NCBI RefSeq assembly: GCF_036226525.1
Contig: NZ_CP108487.1
Location: 992,001-1,056,000, forward strand
From: Kribbella sp. NBC_01245
GTDB lineage: Bacteria; Actinomycetota; Actinomycetes; Propionibacteriales; Kribbellaceae
Length of the DNA: 64,000 bases
Direction of reading: 5' to 3'
Position 1 is the stretch's first letter. Each line of letters starts with the position of its first letter. Of the stretch, positions 17,721 to 26,593 are shown one piece after another. The position numbers were made by a program, and so were the translations under genes. Under the pieces are notes generated by a model. The model made no database searches. It saw only the letters and a list, made by a program, of their open reading frames with translations, and was not told where the DNA came from.

Positions 17721-18713
17721 ATGGCAACCCTGACAACCATCCGTCCACCGGCCGGTGAACAAGCGACCCGGCCCAAGCGACGACGGCGGCGTGAACGTAC
17801 CACCCTGACCGGTCTGTGGCGGAGTCTGGTCCGGCACTGGACCCTCTATCTGCTGATGGTCGTGCCGCTGATCTGGTTCGTGGTGTTCAAGTACATCCCG
17901 ATGTCGAATGCCGTGCTGGCGTTCAAGAACTACAACGTGGTGGCCGGTATCTGGGGCAGCCCGTGGCTCGGTTGGCGCAACTTCGAGATGTTCTTCTCGA
18001 ACCCGGTGTTCTGGACGCTGCTCAAGAACACGTTCCTGCTGTCCGTCTACACCGTTGCCGCCAGCTTCCCGCTCGCGATCATCCTCGCGCTCGCGCTGAA
18101 CGAGGTGCGGACCGGGTTGTTCAAGAAGACGGTCCAGCTAGTGACGTACGCGCCGTACTTCATCTCCACCGTGGTGGTCGTCTCGATGACGATCCTGATG
18201 CTGTCGCCGCGACTGGGCATCGTCAACGAAGGGCTGGGATTCTTCGGCGTACCGGAGGTGGACTTCCTCGGCAATCCGGACTACTTCCGGCATATCTACG
18301 TCTGGTCCGATGTCTGGCAAACGACCGGGTACTCGGCCGTGATCTACCTGGCGGCGCTGGCCGGGATCGACCCGGCTCTGCACGAGGCCGCCAAGGTGGA
18401 CGGCGCCGGCCGGCTTCGGCGGATCATGCACGTCGACCTGCCCGGCATCATGCCGACGGCGGTGATCATCCTGGTCCTTGCCGTCGGCAACATCATGGCG
18501 ATCGGGTTCGAAAAGGCGTACCTGTTGCAGAACCCGCTGAATCTCAGTGAGTCCGAGATCATCGCCACCTACGTCTACAAGACCGGTCTGCTGAACGCCG
18601 ACTTCAGCCTGGCGACCGCGGTCGGTCTGTTCAACTCCGTCATCAACCTGGTCCTGCTGCTGGTGGTCAACATGATCGCCAAGCGCATCACCGGAAACGG
18701 ACTGTGGTCATGA
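17721..18713 (+). CDS. Carbohydrate ABC transporter permease, LplB-like
   Basis: 330 residues after GAGGAGG. Six membrane helices begin near residue 38 after a basic cytosolic tail. The EAA-type coupling loop reads DPALHEAAKVDGAGRLRRI, as in the LplB/YtcP family that moves oligosaccharides. Its stop overlaps the start of the second permease. No ATPase gene is in the cluster; actinomycete sugar importers commonly share an MsiK-type ATPase encoded elsewhere. Confidence 0.93.
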   Translation: MATLTTIRPPAGEQATRPKRRRRRERTTLTGLWRSLVRHWTLYLLMVVPLIWFVVFKYIPMSNAVLAFKNYNVVAGIWGSPWLGWRNFEMFFSNPVFWTLLKNTFLLSVYTVAASFPLAIILALALNEVRTGLFKKTVQLVTYAPYFISTVVVVSMTILMLSPRLGIVNEGLGFFGVPEVDFLGNPDYFRHIYVWSDVWQTTGYSAVIYLAALAGIDPALHEAAKVDGAGRLRRIMHVDLPGIMPTAVIILVLAVGNIMAIGFEKAYLLQNPLNLSESEIIATYVYKTGLLNADFSLATAVGLFNSVINLVLLLVVNMIAKRITGNGLWS

Positions 18714-19660
18714 CCGCCGGGAGCGAAACCGCGACGCGTTTGAGCCTGCGGACCGAGCGCCGGGCGGCGCGGGCACGGCGGATCCGGGAATCCCGCACGG
18801 ACCGGATTTTCATGTTCTGTGTGTACCTGCTGCTGACGGTGTTCCTGGCGATTGTGCTGCTGCCGTTGCTGTACATCGTGGCGAGTTCGTTCAGCAGCCC
18901 AGAGGCGGTGTCAGCCGGCCGGGTGCTGTTCTGGCCAGTGGAGTTCTCGCTGCGTGGATACCAAGCGGTGTTCGAGAACCCGCAGATCCTGCAGGGCTAC
19001 GCGAACTCGTTGTTCTACACGGTGGTCGGCACGATCGTCAGTGTCGTGATGACGATCGCGATCGCGTATCCGATGTCGCGTCGCACGCTGGTCGGCCGGA
19101 ATCTGGTGATGAGCCTGATCCTGTTCACGATGCTGTTCACCGGCGGGCTGATCCCGACGTACCTGGTGGTCCAGCAGGTCGGATTGCTGGACACCCGGTG
19201 GGCGCTCATCGTGCCGCAGGCCATCGGGGTCTGGCAGGTGATCATCGCGCGAACGTACTTCCGCACCGCGATCCCGGACGAACTGGCCGAGGCCGCGCAG
19301 CTCGACGGTTGCGGCGACCTGCGGTTCCTGTGGTCGGTGGTGATTCCGCTGGCCAAACCGATGATCGCCGTGGTCGCGCTGATGTACGCGATCATGCAGT
19401 GGAACTCGTACTTCGACGCGCTGATCTACCTCAAGAGCCCGGACCTCTTCCCGCTCCAGCTGGTGCTGCGCAACATCCTGATTCTCAACACCTACAGCGG
19501 CGGCGCGATCGACGCTTCCGTCGTCCTGCAGCGGCAGCAACTGGCGGATCTGCTCAAGTACTCGCTGATCGTCGTGGCGAGTGTGCCGGTCCTGCTCATC
19601 TACCCCTTCGTCGCGCGCTACTTCACCAAGGGAATCCTGATCGGCGCCGTCAAGGGCTGA
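18710..19660 (+). CDS. Carbohydrate ABC transporter permease, YtcP/LplC-like
   Basis: 316 residues from the ATG at 18710, in an ATGA overlap with the previous stop; a GTG two codons earlier is also possible. Basic N-terminus, six helices, and the coupling loop DELAEAAQLDGCGDLRFLW. The C-terminus FTKGILIGAVKG is typical of this permease class. It pairs with the LplB-like subunit to form the membrane channel for the lipoprotein encoded next. Confidence 0.93.
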   Translation: MTAGSETATRLSLRTERRAARARRIRESRTDRIFMFCVYLLLTVFLAIVLLPLLYIVASSFSSPEAVSAGRVLFWPVEFSLRGYQAVFENPQILQGYANSLFYTVVGTIVSVVMTIAIAYPMSRRTLVGRNLVMSLILFTMLFTGGLIPTYLVVQQVGLLDTRWALIVPQAIGVWQVIIARTYFRTAIPDELAEAAQLDGCGDLRFLWSVVIPLAKPMIAVVALMYAIMQWNSYFDALIYLKSPDLFPLQLVLRNILILNTYSGGAIDASVVLQRQQLADLLKYSLIVVASVPVLLIYPFVARYFTKGILIGAVKG

Positions 19661-19695
19661 TCCTTCGCACCACCTCTACCCCTGTGAGGGACAAC

Positions 19696-21384
19696 ATGAC
19701 AACTCAGCTCAGGAGAACCAAGTCCGCGGTGGTCGCCGGCGTCAGCGCGCTGGCGCTCGGCCTGGCCGCCTGCAGCGGATCCGGTACGACGGCGGAGAGC
19801 AAACCGTTGCCCACCGTGACCGGCAATCCGGCCGTGACACTCGACGTCTTCGCGCCACAGGGCGCCGAGACCAACCTGGCCACGAACGAGTTCACCCAGA
19901 AGATGAACAAGAAGTTCAACCTCACCTTCAAGTGGCAGACCAGCACGTTCGACGGCGGCCCGGCCAAGGAGAAGCGGCAGATCTCCCTGGCCAGTGGCGA
20001 CTACCCGGACCTGTACCTGCTGATCCCGTGGGTCGACCAGTTCACCCCGGCCGAGCTGATGAAGCTGGGCAGCCAGGGTGTCGTCGTACCGCTGAACCAG
20101 CTGATCGACCAGTACGCGCCGAACATCAAGAAGGCGCTGGACTCCACGCCCGAGTGGAAGGCGATGGCGACCGCGCCGGACGGCAAGATCTACGGGATGC
20201 CGCAGTGGGTCGACTGCTTCCACTGTTCGTACCCGGACAAGCTGTGGATGAACTCGGCGTGGCTGAAGAAGCTGGGCCTCGAGCAGCCGAAGACCACCGA
20301 GGACATGCGGAAGGTGCTCCAGGCGTTCAAGACCCAGGACCCGAACGGCAACGGCAAGGCCGACGAGATCGCGCTCAGCGCGAACGTCCGCGACAGCCTC
20401 ATCCCGTACTTCATGAACGCCTTCATCTACGACCCGCAAGGGCAAAACAACAGCGGCGGCAACAACGCCACACTGGTTCTCAACAACGGCAAGGTCGACG
20501 TCCAGGCGAACAAGGACGGCTGGCGCGAAGGCCTGCGGTACATCAACTCGCTCTACAAAGAAGGCCTGATCGACAAAGGCGCCTTCACGCAGAACCCGGA
20601 CGCGATGCAGCAGCAGGGCAACCACGGCGGCTCGGTCATCGTCGGCGCGGGCACCGTCATGCACTCCGGCATCTTCGTCAACATCGGTTCGGCGGACGGG
20701 CGGGACAAGCAGTACGACGCGGTACCGCCGCTGACCGGTCCGAGTGGCGCGAACTACGCCGGCTACGTCTTCCCGAGCTTGCCCGGCGCAACGTTCGTAC
20801 TGACGTCGAAGGCCACACCGGAGAAGCAGATCCAGGCGATCAAGATGCTCGACTACATCTTCACCGATGAGGGACAGAACAATGGACAGTTCGGCACGGA
20901 GGGCAAGGCCTGGACCAAGCCCGGTCCCGGCGATGTGGCGCTCGACAAGTCGCTGAAGCCGAGCTTCAAGCAGATTCCCCTGAAGCCCGGGTCGAAACCG
21001 CGGAACAGCGGCTGGGGTCCGCTGGCGCAGTACAACAACACCGCGAAGTACCGCAACTCCGAGGTCATCGACACCGACATCCACTCGCAGGCGGGGTACG
21101 AACGCAAGCTGTTCGAGGCCACCAAGCTGTACGCCGGCCACGAAGACAAGGCCCAGATCTACCCGTTCTGGAAGGTGTGGATCGACCCGACCCTCGGCAA
21201 CGAGGTCGCGACGCTGCAGACCAACATCGAGAACTACATTCAACAGAACGCGCTCCAGTTCGTGACCGGTTCGAAGAACATCGACACCGACTGGGACAGC
21301 TACGTCAAGGGTCTCGACGGCCTCGGTCTCAAGCGCTACCTGGAGATCCAGCAGACCGCCTACGACAAGATGCCCAACAAGTAG
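19696..21384 (+). CDS. ABC transporter substrate-binding lipoprotein, LipO/family 1 type
   Basis: 562 residues from the ATG at 19696 (GTGAGGGA upstream). Lipobox LGLAAC makes Cys26 the lipid-anchored residue. The large size and segments such as YPDLYLLIPWVDQF, and DPNGNGKADEIALS, resembling a calcium loop, fit the big LipO-like proteins that partner LplB/LplC permeases. It should bind an oligosaccharide outside the membrane; the neighbours suggest a fucosylated one. A strong hairpin follows the gene. Confidence 0.92.
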   Translation: MTTQLRRTKSAVVAGVSALALGLAACSGSGTTAESKPLPTVTGNPAVTLDVFAPQGAETNLATNEFTQKMNKKFNLTFKWQTSTFDGGPAKEKRQISLASGDYPDLYLLIPWVDQFTPAELMKLGSQGVVVPLNQLIDQYAPNIKKALDSTPEWKAMATAPDGKIYGMPQWVDCFHCSYPDKLWMNSAWLKKLGLEQPKTTEDMRKVLQAFKTQDPNGNGKADEIALSANVRDSLIPYFMNAFIYDPQGQNNSGGNNATLVLNNGKVDVQANKDGWREGLRYINSLYKEGLIDKGAFTQNPDAMQQQGNHGGSVIVGAGTVMHSGIFVNIGSADGRDKQYDAVPPLTGPSGANYAGYVFPSLPGATFVLTSKATPEKQIQAIKMLDYIFTDEGQNNGQFGTEGKAWTKPGPGDVALDKSLKPSFKQIPLKPGSKPRNSGWGPLAQYNNTAKYRNSEVIDTDIHSQAGYERKLFEATKLYAGHEDKAQIYPFWKVWIDPTLGNEVATLQTNIENYIQQNALQFVTGSKNIDTDWDSYVKGLDGLGLKRYLEIQQTAYDKMPNK

Positions 21385-21392
21385 GTCGACCC

Positions 21393-21422
21393 TGGACCGG
21401 CCGGCGCACGCCGGCCGGTCCA
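21393..21422 (+). terminator. Strong intra-operon hairpin after the binding-protein gene
   Basis: A perfect 14-bp inverted repeat (TGGACCGGCCGGCG and its complement) is separated by only two bases and lies 9 bases after the stop. No T-run follows, so full termination is doubtful. The position between an abundant binding protein and a downstream enzyme suggests partial attenuation or mRNA protection. Confidence 0.6.
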
Positions 21423-21450
21423 CACTCCCAACAACCACGAGGAGCGATCA

Positions 21451-22896
21451 GTGCCGTTCGACGCAACCTTCGAATCCCTGGCCACGTTCGAATGCCCTGA
21501 CTGGTTCCGGGACGCGAAGCTCGGTATCTGGTCGCACTGGGGACCGCAGTCAGTGCCACGGTACGGCGACTGGTACGCACGCAACATGTATCGGGAGGGC
21601 AGCGATCAGTATCGCTACCACCTCCGGACGTACGGGCACCCCTCGGAGTTCGGCTACAAGGACGTCGTACAGCAGTGGAAGGCCGAACGGTTCGACCCCC
21701 ACGAGCTGATGGATCGTTTCGTGGCGGCCGGTGCTCGGTACTTCGTGGCGCAGGCCGTGCACCACGACAACTTCTTCAATTACGAGTCGGCCATCCACCG
21801 CTGGAACTCGGTGAAGGTGGGTCCGGGCAAGGACATTCTTGCGCTCTGGAAGGCTGCCGCGGACGAGCGCGGGCTGCCGTTCGGAATCACCGAGCATCTC
21901 GGCGCCGCGCTCGGATGGATGGCGGTCAACAAGGGCAGCGACAAGGACGGGCCCTTCGCCGGTGTGCCGTACGACGGCAGCGATCCGGCCCACCGGGACT
22001 TCTACCTCGACAACAGCCGATACCTGCCAACGCGTGACGTGGACGTGCCGGACCCTTGGTACTGCGACGATCCCGAGTGGCATCGTCACTGGCTCGAGGC
22101 GGTGACCGAGATGATCGACCGGTACCAGCCCGATCTCCTCTACTCCGACGGCCCGTTGCCCTTCGGCGACGTCGACTACACACCGGGCCTTGGTGCGGTT
22201 GCTCATCTCTACAACATCAGCGCGCGGATCCACGGGACCAACCGTGCCGTTTACCAGCAGAAGGATCGTCGACCCGAAGTGAGCGGGGTCGGCGTGATGG
22301 ACGTCGAACGAAGCCAGATGCCTGACATTCACCCGGCTCCCTGGCAGACGGACACCTCGGTGGGGGACTGGTTCTACAACGTTCGCGACGTCTACAAGAC
22401 TTCCGGCCACGTGATCGAGCTGCTGGTCGACATCGTGTCGAAGAACGGCAACCTGCTGCTCAACGTGCCGCAGTTGCCGGACGGGACGCTCGACGCCGAA
22501 TGCACGCGGCTTCTCGATGACCTCGGCACGTGGATGCGGGTGTGCGGTGACGGCATCTACGGCACGAGACCGTTCCGGGTGTTCGGAGAGGGGGCGTCGA
22601 GCGTGATCATCGACGGGTTCACCGAAGACCGCGTGAGGTGGACCCCGTCCGACTTTCGCTTCACCCGCCGGGACAACACGGTCTACGCGTTCCAGCTGGC
22701 TTGGCCGAGCGACGGGCGGGCAGTGATTCGCAGCCTCGCGGACCATGAGGCAGTGACCGGCGTCAGGCTGCTCGGCCACGGCCCGGTTCCGTTCGAGCAA
22801 GCTCACGGCATCTTGGTCGTCCGGCTCCCCGAGGTCCGCCCGGTTGACGTCGCGAACTGCCTCGCACTCGACCTCCGCGACCTCCGCGAAGGATGA
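21451..22896 (+). CDS. Alpha-L-fucosidase, GH29
   Basis: 481 residues from a GTG after GAGGAG; no signal peptide. GH29 hallmarks are KLGIWSHWGPQSVP near the start, FVAQAVHHDNF, and the nucleophile Asp233 in LLYSDGPLPFG. The C-terminal 100 residues form the usual beta domain. GH29 enzymes retain stereochemistry and have broader linkage range than GH95, so the two together could remove alpha-1,2 and other fucosyl groups. It is the last intact gene of the plus-strand fucose operon. Confidence 0.92.
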   Translation: MPFDATFESLATFECPDWFRDAKLGIWSHWGPQSVPRYGDWYARNMYREGSDQYRYHLRTYGHPSEFGYKDVVQQWKAERFDPHELMDRFVAAGARYFVAQAVHHDNFFNYESAIHRWNSVKVGPGKDILALWKAAADERGLPFGITEHLGAALGWMAVNKGSDKDGPFAGVPYDGSDPAHRDFYLDNSRYLPTRDVDVPDPWYCDDPEWHRHWLEAVTEMIDRYQPDLLYSDGPLPFGDVDYTPGLGAVAHLYNISARIHGTNRAVYQQKDRRPEVSGVGVMDVERSQMPDIHPAPWQTDTSVGDWFYNVRDVYKTSGHVIELLVDIVSKNGNLLLNVPQLPDGTLDAECTRLLDDLGTWMRVCGDGIYGTRPFRVFGEGASSVIIDGFTEDRVRWTPSDFRFTRRDNTVYAFQLAWPSDGRAVIRSLADHEAVTGVRLLGHGPVPFEQAHGILVVRLPEVRPVDVANCLALDLRDLREG

Positions 22897-22903
22897 CTGT
22901 CGG

Positions 22904-23219
22904 ATGAAGTGTATCGGGGACGACAGCCGCTCGATCATGGTCTGGGAGTCGACGGATCTGGTGAACTGGGGGGAGGGCCGGCTCGTGAAGGTCGCACCGC
23001 CCGAGGCGGGCAACACCAGGGCACCGGAAGCGGTCTGGGACCCCGAGCAGGAGGTCCACCTCGTTCACTCGCCGTTATGTCCCCTTCGAGACGACCGACC
23101 TCGCCGCCGGCGAGTGGATCCCGTCCATGGGGCCACCGCCTGCCCGAAGACCCTGCCACGGCGTCGTACTGCCGGTAACCGCCAAAGAGTACGAGGGGCT
23201 CACCAACGCCTGGACCTGA
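22904..23219 (+). pseudogene. Decayed GH43-like glycosidase remnant
   Basis: The frame at 22904-23060 encodes SRSIMVWESTDLVNW followed by GNTRAPEAVWDPEQ, which resembles the blade around the WAPE motif of GH43 enzymes. Coding resemblance then stops and resumes in another frame at about 23070-23219 with FETTDLAAGEWIP and HGVVLPVTAKEYEGL, like the C-terminal part of the same kind of protein, ending at TGA 23217-23219. An intact enzyme would be over 300 residues, so both an internal deletion and a frameshift are present. It lies directly after GH29 and was probably part of the fucose operon. It accounts for most of the 430 bases without a gene here. Confidence 0.6.
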
Positions 23220-23265
23220 GGCCCGACCGTAGACGAACCAGGTGGCGCCTTCGCCGACTTGCCGA

Positions 23266-23323
23266 CCGACCATACGCTTGCAGAAGTTTCTTTGCATAGA
23301 TTCTTCTGCAAGCGTATGGTCGG
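23266..23323. promoter_or_regulatory. 21-bp inverted repeat with three TGCA boxes, likely operator of the ArsR-family gene
   Basis: Arms 23266-23286 and 23303-23323 are perfect reverse complements around a 16-base AT-rich centre. TGCA occurs at 23279, 23293 and 23307, exactly 14 bases apart, so two overlapping TGCA-N10-TGCA sites share the central box. The repeat ends 3 bases before the ATG of the regulator, leaving no ribosome site, so the transcript may be leaderless. Confidence 0.7.
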
Positions 23324-23326
23324 CTC

Positions 23327-23899
23327 ATGAGTCAGGGTGACAAGGTGGTGCGCGAGGGGGAGGAGCTCAAGGCCCTCACCCATCCGCTGCGATTGCGGAT
23401 GCTGGGCGCGTTGCGGGAGCACGGGCCGGCGACGGCGACCGAACTGGCTCGGCGGTTCGAGACCGACACCGGCGCGACGAGCTACCACCTGCGGAAGCTC
23501 GCGCAGTACGGATTCGTCGAGGAGGTCGCTTCGAGCGGTCATCCGAGGGCGCGGCGCTGGCGAGCGGTGCACGTGACGACAAGCTGGAACAACTCCGAGA
23601 TGGCTGCGACCAGTGCAGGCCGTACGGCGGCCGGTTGGTTGCGCAGGCAGCAGGCGGAGATCCTGGTGTCCAACGTCGACTCGTTCGAGCAGAACCAAAC
23701 CACGTTGCCCGCGGAGTGGGTGGATGCGGCAGGGATTGGTGACCTGCTGGTCGATCTGACGCCGGCCTCCGTTGAAGAGCTGTGGCAGCGGTTCTACTCA
23801 CATGTCGACGAGTTGAAGGCCAGAGACGCCGGGAACGCCGACGCGGCCAAGGTCTCCATCGTGGTCAGCGCCTTCCCACAAGCCGGTGAGCGATCGTGA
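23327..23899 (+). CDS. ArsR-type winged-helix transcriptional regulator
   Basis: 190 residues. The winged helix at about 10-75 reads LTHPLRLRMLGALREHGPATATELARR, then TSYHLRKLAQYGFVEEV, the HTH_20/ArsR form without obvious metal-binding cysteines. A C-terminal helical region follows. The gene overlaps the MFS transporter start (GTGA), so the regulator most likely controls that transporter together with itself through the large palindrome immediately upstream. Confidence 0.88.
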   Translation: MSQGDKVVREGEELKALTHPLRLRMLGALREHGPATATELARRFETDTGATSYHLRKLAQYGFVEEVASSGHPRARRWRAVHVTTSWNNSEMAATSAGRTAAGWLRRQQAEILVSNVDSFEQNQTTLPAEWVDAAGIGDLLVDLTPASVEELWQRFYSHVDELKARDAGNADAAKVSIVVSAFPQAGERS

Positions 23900-25146
23900 C
23901 CCCTTCGGGGGCAGCTCGACGCTTTGCGCTGATCAGCTTCCTGAGTTGGCTCCCGACCGGCCTCTTCATTCCAGTGCTGGTTCTCCTGCTGCTGGACAAG
24001 GGGGTGAGCCTGACCGCCGTCGCGGCGCTGGGCGTGGTGTACTCCGTCGCCATCATGGTGCTCGAGTTGCCCACCGGCGGGCTCGCCGATGTCGTTGGCC
24101 GTCGTCCCATGATCGTCGCGTCGGCGGCGGCAAGTCTGGTCGCTCTGCTCTTGCTCGGCCTGGCCGAATCCATCCTGCTACTCGTTGCCTCGAGCATCCT
24201 CCGGGGGATCGGGCGGGCGTTGGGAAGCGGTCCGATCGAGGCCTGGTTCGTGGACACCGTGCAAGCGCGATCCGAGGTGTCCGAAGCTGAGCTGAGCCGT
24301 GGATTGTCGTTCGGACTGATGGCTTCGTCAGTGGCGCTGGCGGTCGGAACGTTGGCCGGCGCGCTGATCCCGTTCGCCTTGCACACCAGCCTTGCGGTGC
24401 CGGTTCTGATCGCCGCCGCGTGTGATGCGGTGCGGCTCGTCGTGACGATCTTCGCGATGCCCGAGCCGAAGTACGCGCCCACAAGTTTGCGTTCTGTGCT
24501 GAGAGGGGTTCCTGCTGCGATCGCGATCGGACTGAGACTCGGTGTACGCAACGCGTTGCTGATCCGGATCCTGGTGACCGGGGCCGGGATGATGGCTGCG
24601 CTGGCCGTCATCGAGCTGCTGACCCCGGCTTGGATGGGTGAGTCGGCGGGCTCACCTGATCGGGGAGTGCTTGCCTACGGCATCGTTGCCGCAGTCGGGT
24701 TCTCGGCCGACGCAGCGGGTAGCGGACTGAGTATGAGGCTGACGCGCAGACTCGCTTCGGCCAGAGCGGTTTGCCTGGTGGGGCTCTCGGTGAGCGTGTT
24801 CTCGCTGGTGTGTCTGGCCGGGGCGACGGCCGTGAGCGGCCTCGGCGGAATCTTCGCGGCGGGCGGAGCGTACCTGCTGATGTTCGTCGGTCTCGGAATC
24901 GTCGGCGGCCCGATGGGGCAACTGCTGCACAGCCAGGTGGCCGCCGCCGAGCGGGCGACCGTCCTATCCGTCCAGTCGCTGATCGGGTACCTCGCCGGAG
25001 CGGTGGGTGCGGTCGCGGTGGGGCAACTCGCGGTCGTGACCACCATGGCGGTTGCGTTCGGAGTCGCGGCCGTCCTTCTGGCCGTGCCCGGCTGGCTGCT
25101 GGTCACCGCACCCACCCGACCCGAGTACCTCCCGGTCGAGGTCTGA
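23896..25146 (+). CDS. Major facilitator superfamily transporter
   Basis: 416 residues from a GTG overlapping the regulator stop. Twelve hydrophobic helices; the loop between helices 2 and 3 reads GGLADVVGRRPMIV, the MFS A motif. The pairing with an ArsR-type repressor is typical of drug or metabolite exporters, but the substrate is not evident. Confidence 0.88.
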   Translation: MTPSGAARRFALISFLSWLPTGLFIPVLVLLLLDKGVSLTAVAALGVVYSVAIMVLELPTGGLADVVGRRPMIVASAAASLVALLLLGLAESILLLVASSILRGIGRALGSGPIEAWFVDTVQARSEVSEAELSRGLSFGLMASSVALAVGTLAGALIPFALHTSLAVPVLIAAACDAVRLVVTIFAMPEPKYAPTSLRSVLRGVPAAIAIGLRLGVRNALLIRILVTGAGMMAALAVIELLTPAWMGESAGSPDRGVLAYGIVAAVGFSADAAGSGLSMRLTRRLASARAVCLVGLSVSVFSLVCLAGATAVSGLGGIFAAGGAYLLMFVGLGIVGGPMGQLLHSQVAAAERATVLSVQSLIGYLAGAVGAVAVGQLAVVTTMAVAFGVAAVLLAVPGWLLVTAPTRPEYLPVEV

Positions 25147-25177
25147 CGACCAGGCCGTGACGGCCTACCGTGGCGAG

Positions 25178-26593
25178 ATGGAACGTGCCCGGGTATTGCT
25201 TGGCTTGCTCGCACTGACCGTCGCGACGGCGGCCTGTACGACGGCGGATCCGGCCGCGGCCCCGACCACCAGCCCGAGCGCGGGTCCGACGACGGCACCG
25301 AGCGCGAGCCCGACGGCGGCGCCGAGCGCGAGCCGGACTGGCGGCACCCCGGCGACGCCTCCGGCCGTCGGGCGAGAACCGCTGGTGATCGCCGTCCACG
25401 CGAGCCGGGTCCCACCCGCGCTCGACCTCGCCGCTGCCCGGGCCCTGGTCGCCGTACGTCGGACGGCTGACCCCGCGCGGGCCATCCGGACGGTTGAAGC
25501 CGATCCGCGCGCGATCGCCGTCGTACCGGCCTCGGCGGTCGGACCGACGGTGCGGGTGGCCACGGTCGCCGGGGTCCACCCGCTACGGGAGCCGGGCCGC
25601 TATCCGCTGACCACTCCGGCGACGACCCGCGCGGCTCCACCCGGGCCGGTGCTGACGGTGACGATCGGCGGCGACGTCATGCTCGGCCGCCGGGTCGGGG
25701 CCGCCGCCGCGCGTACCGGCGACCCGGTCGCGCCGCTGCGTGCGCTAGGCCCTCGGCTGGCCGCCGCCGACCTCACCGTACTGAACCTGGAGAGCACGAT
25801 GTCACGCGCCGGAGCTCCCCGGCAGGGGAACGACTCTTTCGCGGCCCCATCCGCGGTCGCCGCCGGGCTGCGGTCACTCGGCGTCGACGTCGTGTCGCTG
25901 GCGAACAACCACACCGGCGACTTCGGCACCCGCGCCCTGCTCGACACGGTGACCGGCGCCCGTCGCGCCGGCCTCGCCACCGTGGGTGCCGGCAGCAACT
26001 CGACCGAGGCCTGGCGGCCGGTGATCGTCACCCGGGGCGGCGTCCGGTTCGGCTTCATCGCGTTCAACGCGATCGGCGAGACCCCGCGCGCGACCGCCAC
26101 CGCGCCCGGTTCGGCCGAGGTGCGGATGCCGCCGCGGACCGGGCCGCTGAACAGGGCCGACGTCGCCGCCCTGAGCACCGCCGTCCGGAACCTGCGCCGT
26201 GCCGCGGATGTTGTCGTCGTACTGCCGCACTGGGGAGCGCAGTACACCCACCGGCCGCACCCGGCCCAACGCACCGTCGCCAGGGCCGCGCTGGCCGCGG
26301 GTGCCGACCTGGTCGCCGGCGGCCACCCGCATTGGGTCCAGGGTATCGATGCCATCGGCAACAAACTGGTCGTGCACTCGCTCGGCAACCTGGTGTTCGA
26401 CATGGACTTCGCCGTCCAGACTCAGCGCGGCATGCTGCTGGAGCTGACCTACTGGGGGTCGGTGCTGAAGGCGGCCGAGCTGGTGCCCTACCGGATCGGC
26501 CCGGACTTCGCGCCGCGGGTGGTCACCGGCACGACCGCGACGGCGATCCTGGCGCCGGTCTGGGCGAACAGCACCGGCGCGTTCAGCCCCTGA
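25178..26593 (+). CDS. CapA-family (PgsA-like) lipoprotein, metallophosphatase fold
   Basis: 471 residues from the ATG at 25178; a GTG seven codons earlier is also possible. Lipobox TAAC gives Cys20, followed by a low-complexity Ala/Pro/Ser/Thr linker with SPSA/APSASPT repeats. The domain from about 165 has GGDVMLGR, NLESTMS, SLANNHTGDFG, LPHWGAQYTH and AGGHPHWVQG, the CapA order of metal ligands. CapA proteins are linked to capsule or poly-gamma-glutamate, but the enzymatic role of solitary actinomycete forms is unknown. It converges on the M28 peptidase gene. Confidence 0.87.
   Translation: MERARVLLGLLALTVATAACTTADPAAAPTTSPSAGPTTAPSASPTAAPSASRTGGTPATPPAVGREPLVIAVHASRVPPALDLAAARALVAVRRTADPARAIRTVEADPRAIAVVPASAVGPTVRVATVAGVHPLREPGRYPLTTPATTRAAPPGPVLTVTIGGDVMLGRRVGAAAARTGDPVAPLRALGPRLAAADLTVLNLESTMSRAGAPRQGNDSFAAPSAVAAGLRSLGVDVVSLANNHTGDFGTRALLDTVTGARRAGLATVGAGSNSTEAWRPVIVTRGGVRFGFIAFNAIGETPRATATAPGSAEVRMPPRTGPLNRADVAALSTAVRNLRRAADVVVVLPHWGAQYTHRPHPAQRTVARAALAAGADLVAGGHPHWVQGIDAIGNKLVVHSLGNLVFDMDFAVQTQRGMLLELTYWGSVLKAAELVPYRIGPDFAPRVVTGTTATAILAPVWANSTGAFSP

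Noticed and set aside
17721-21384. Fucose importer as broken because it has no ATPase gene.
   Set aside because: Actinomycete oligosaccharide importers normally share an ATPase encoded elsewhere; both permeases and the lipoprotein are intact.
19618-21438. 606-codon minus-strand frame over the binding-protein gene.
   Set aside because: Val/Leu/Arg-rich antisense shadow; the plus strand encodes a lipoprotein with a lipobox.
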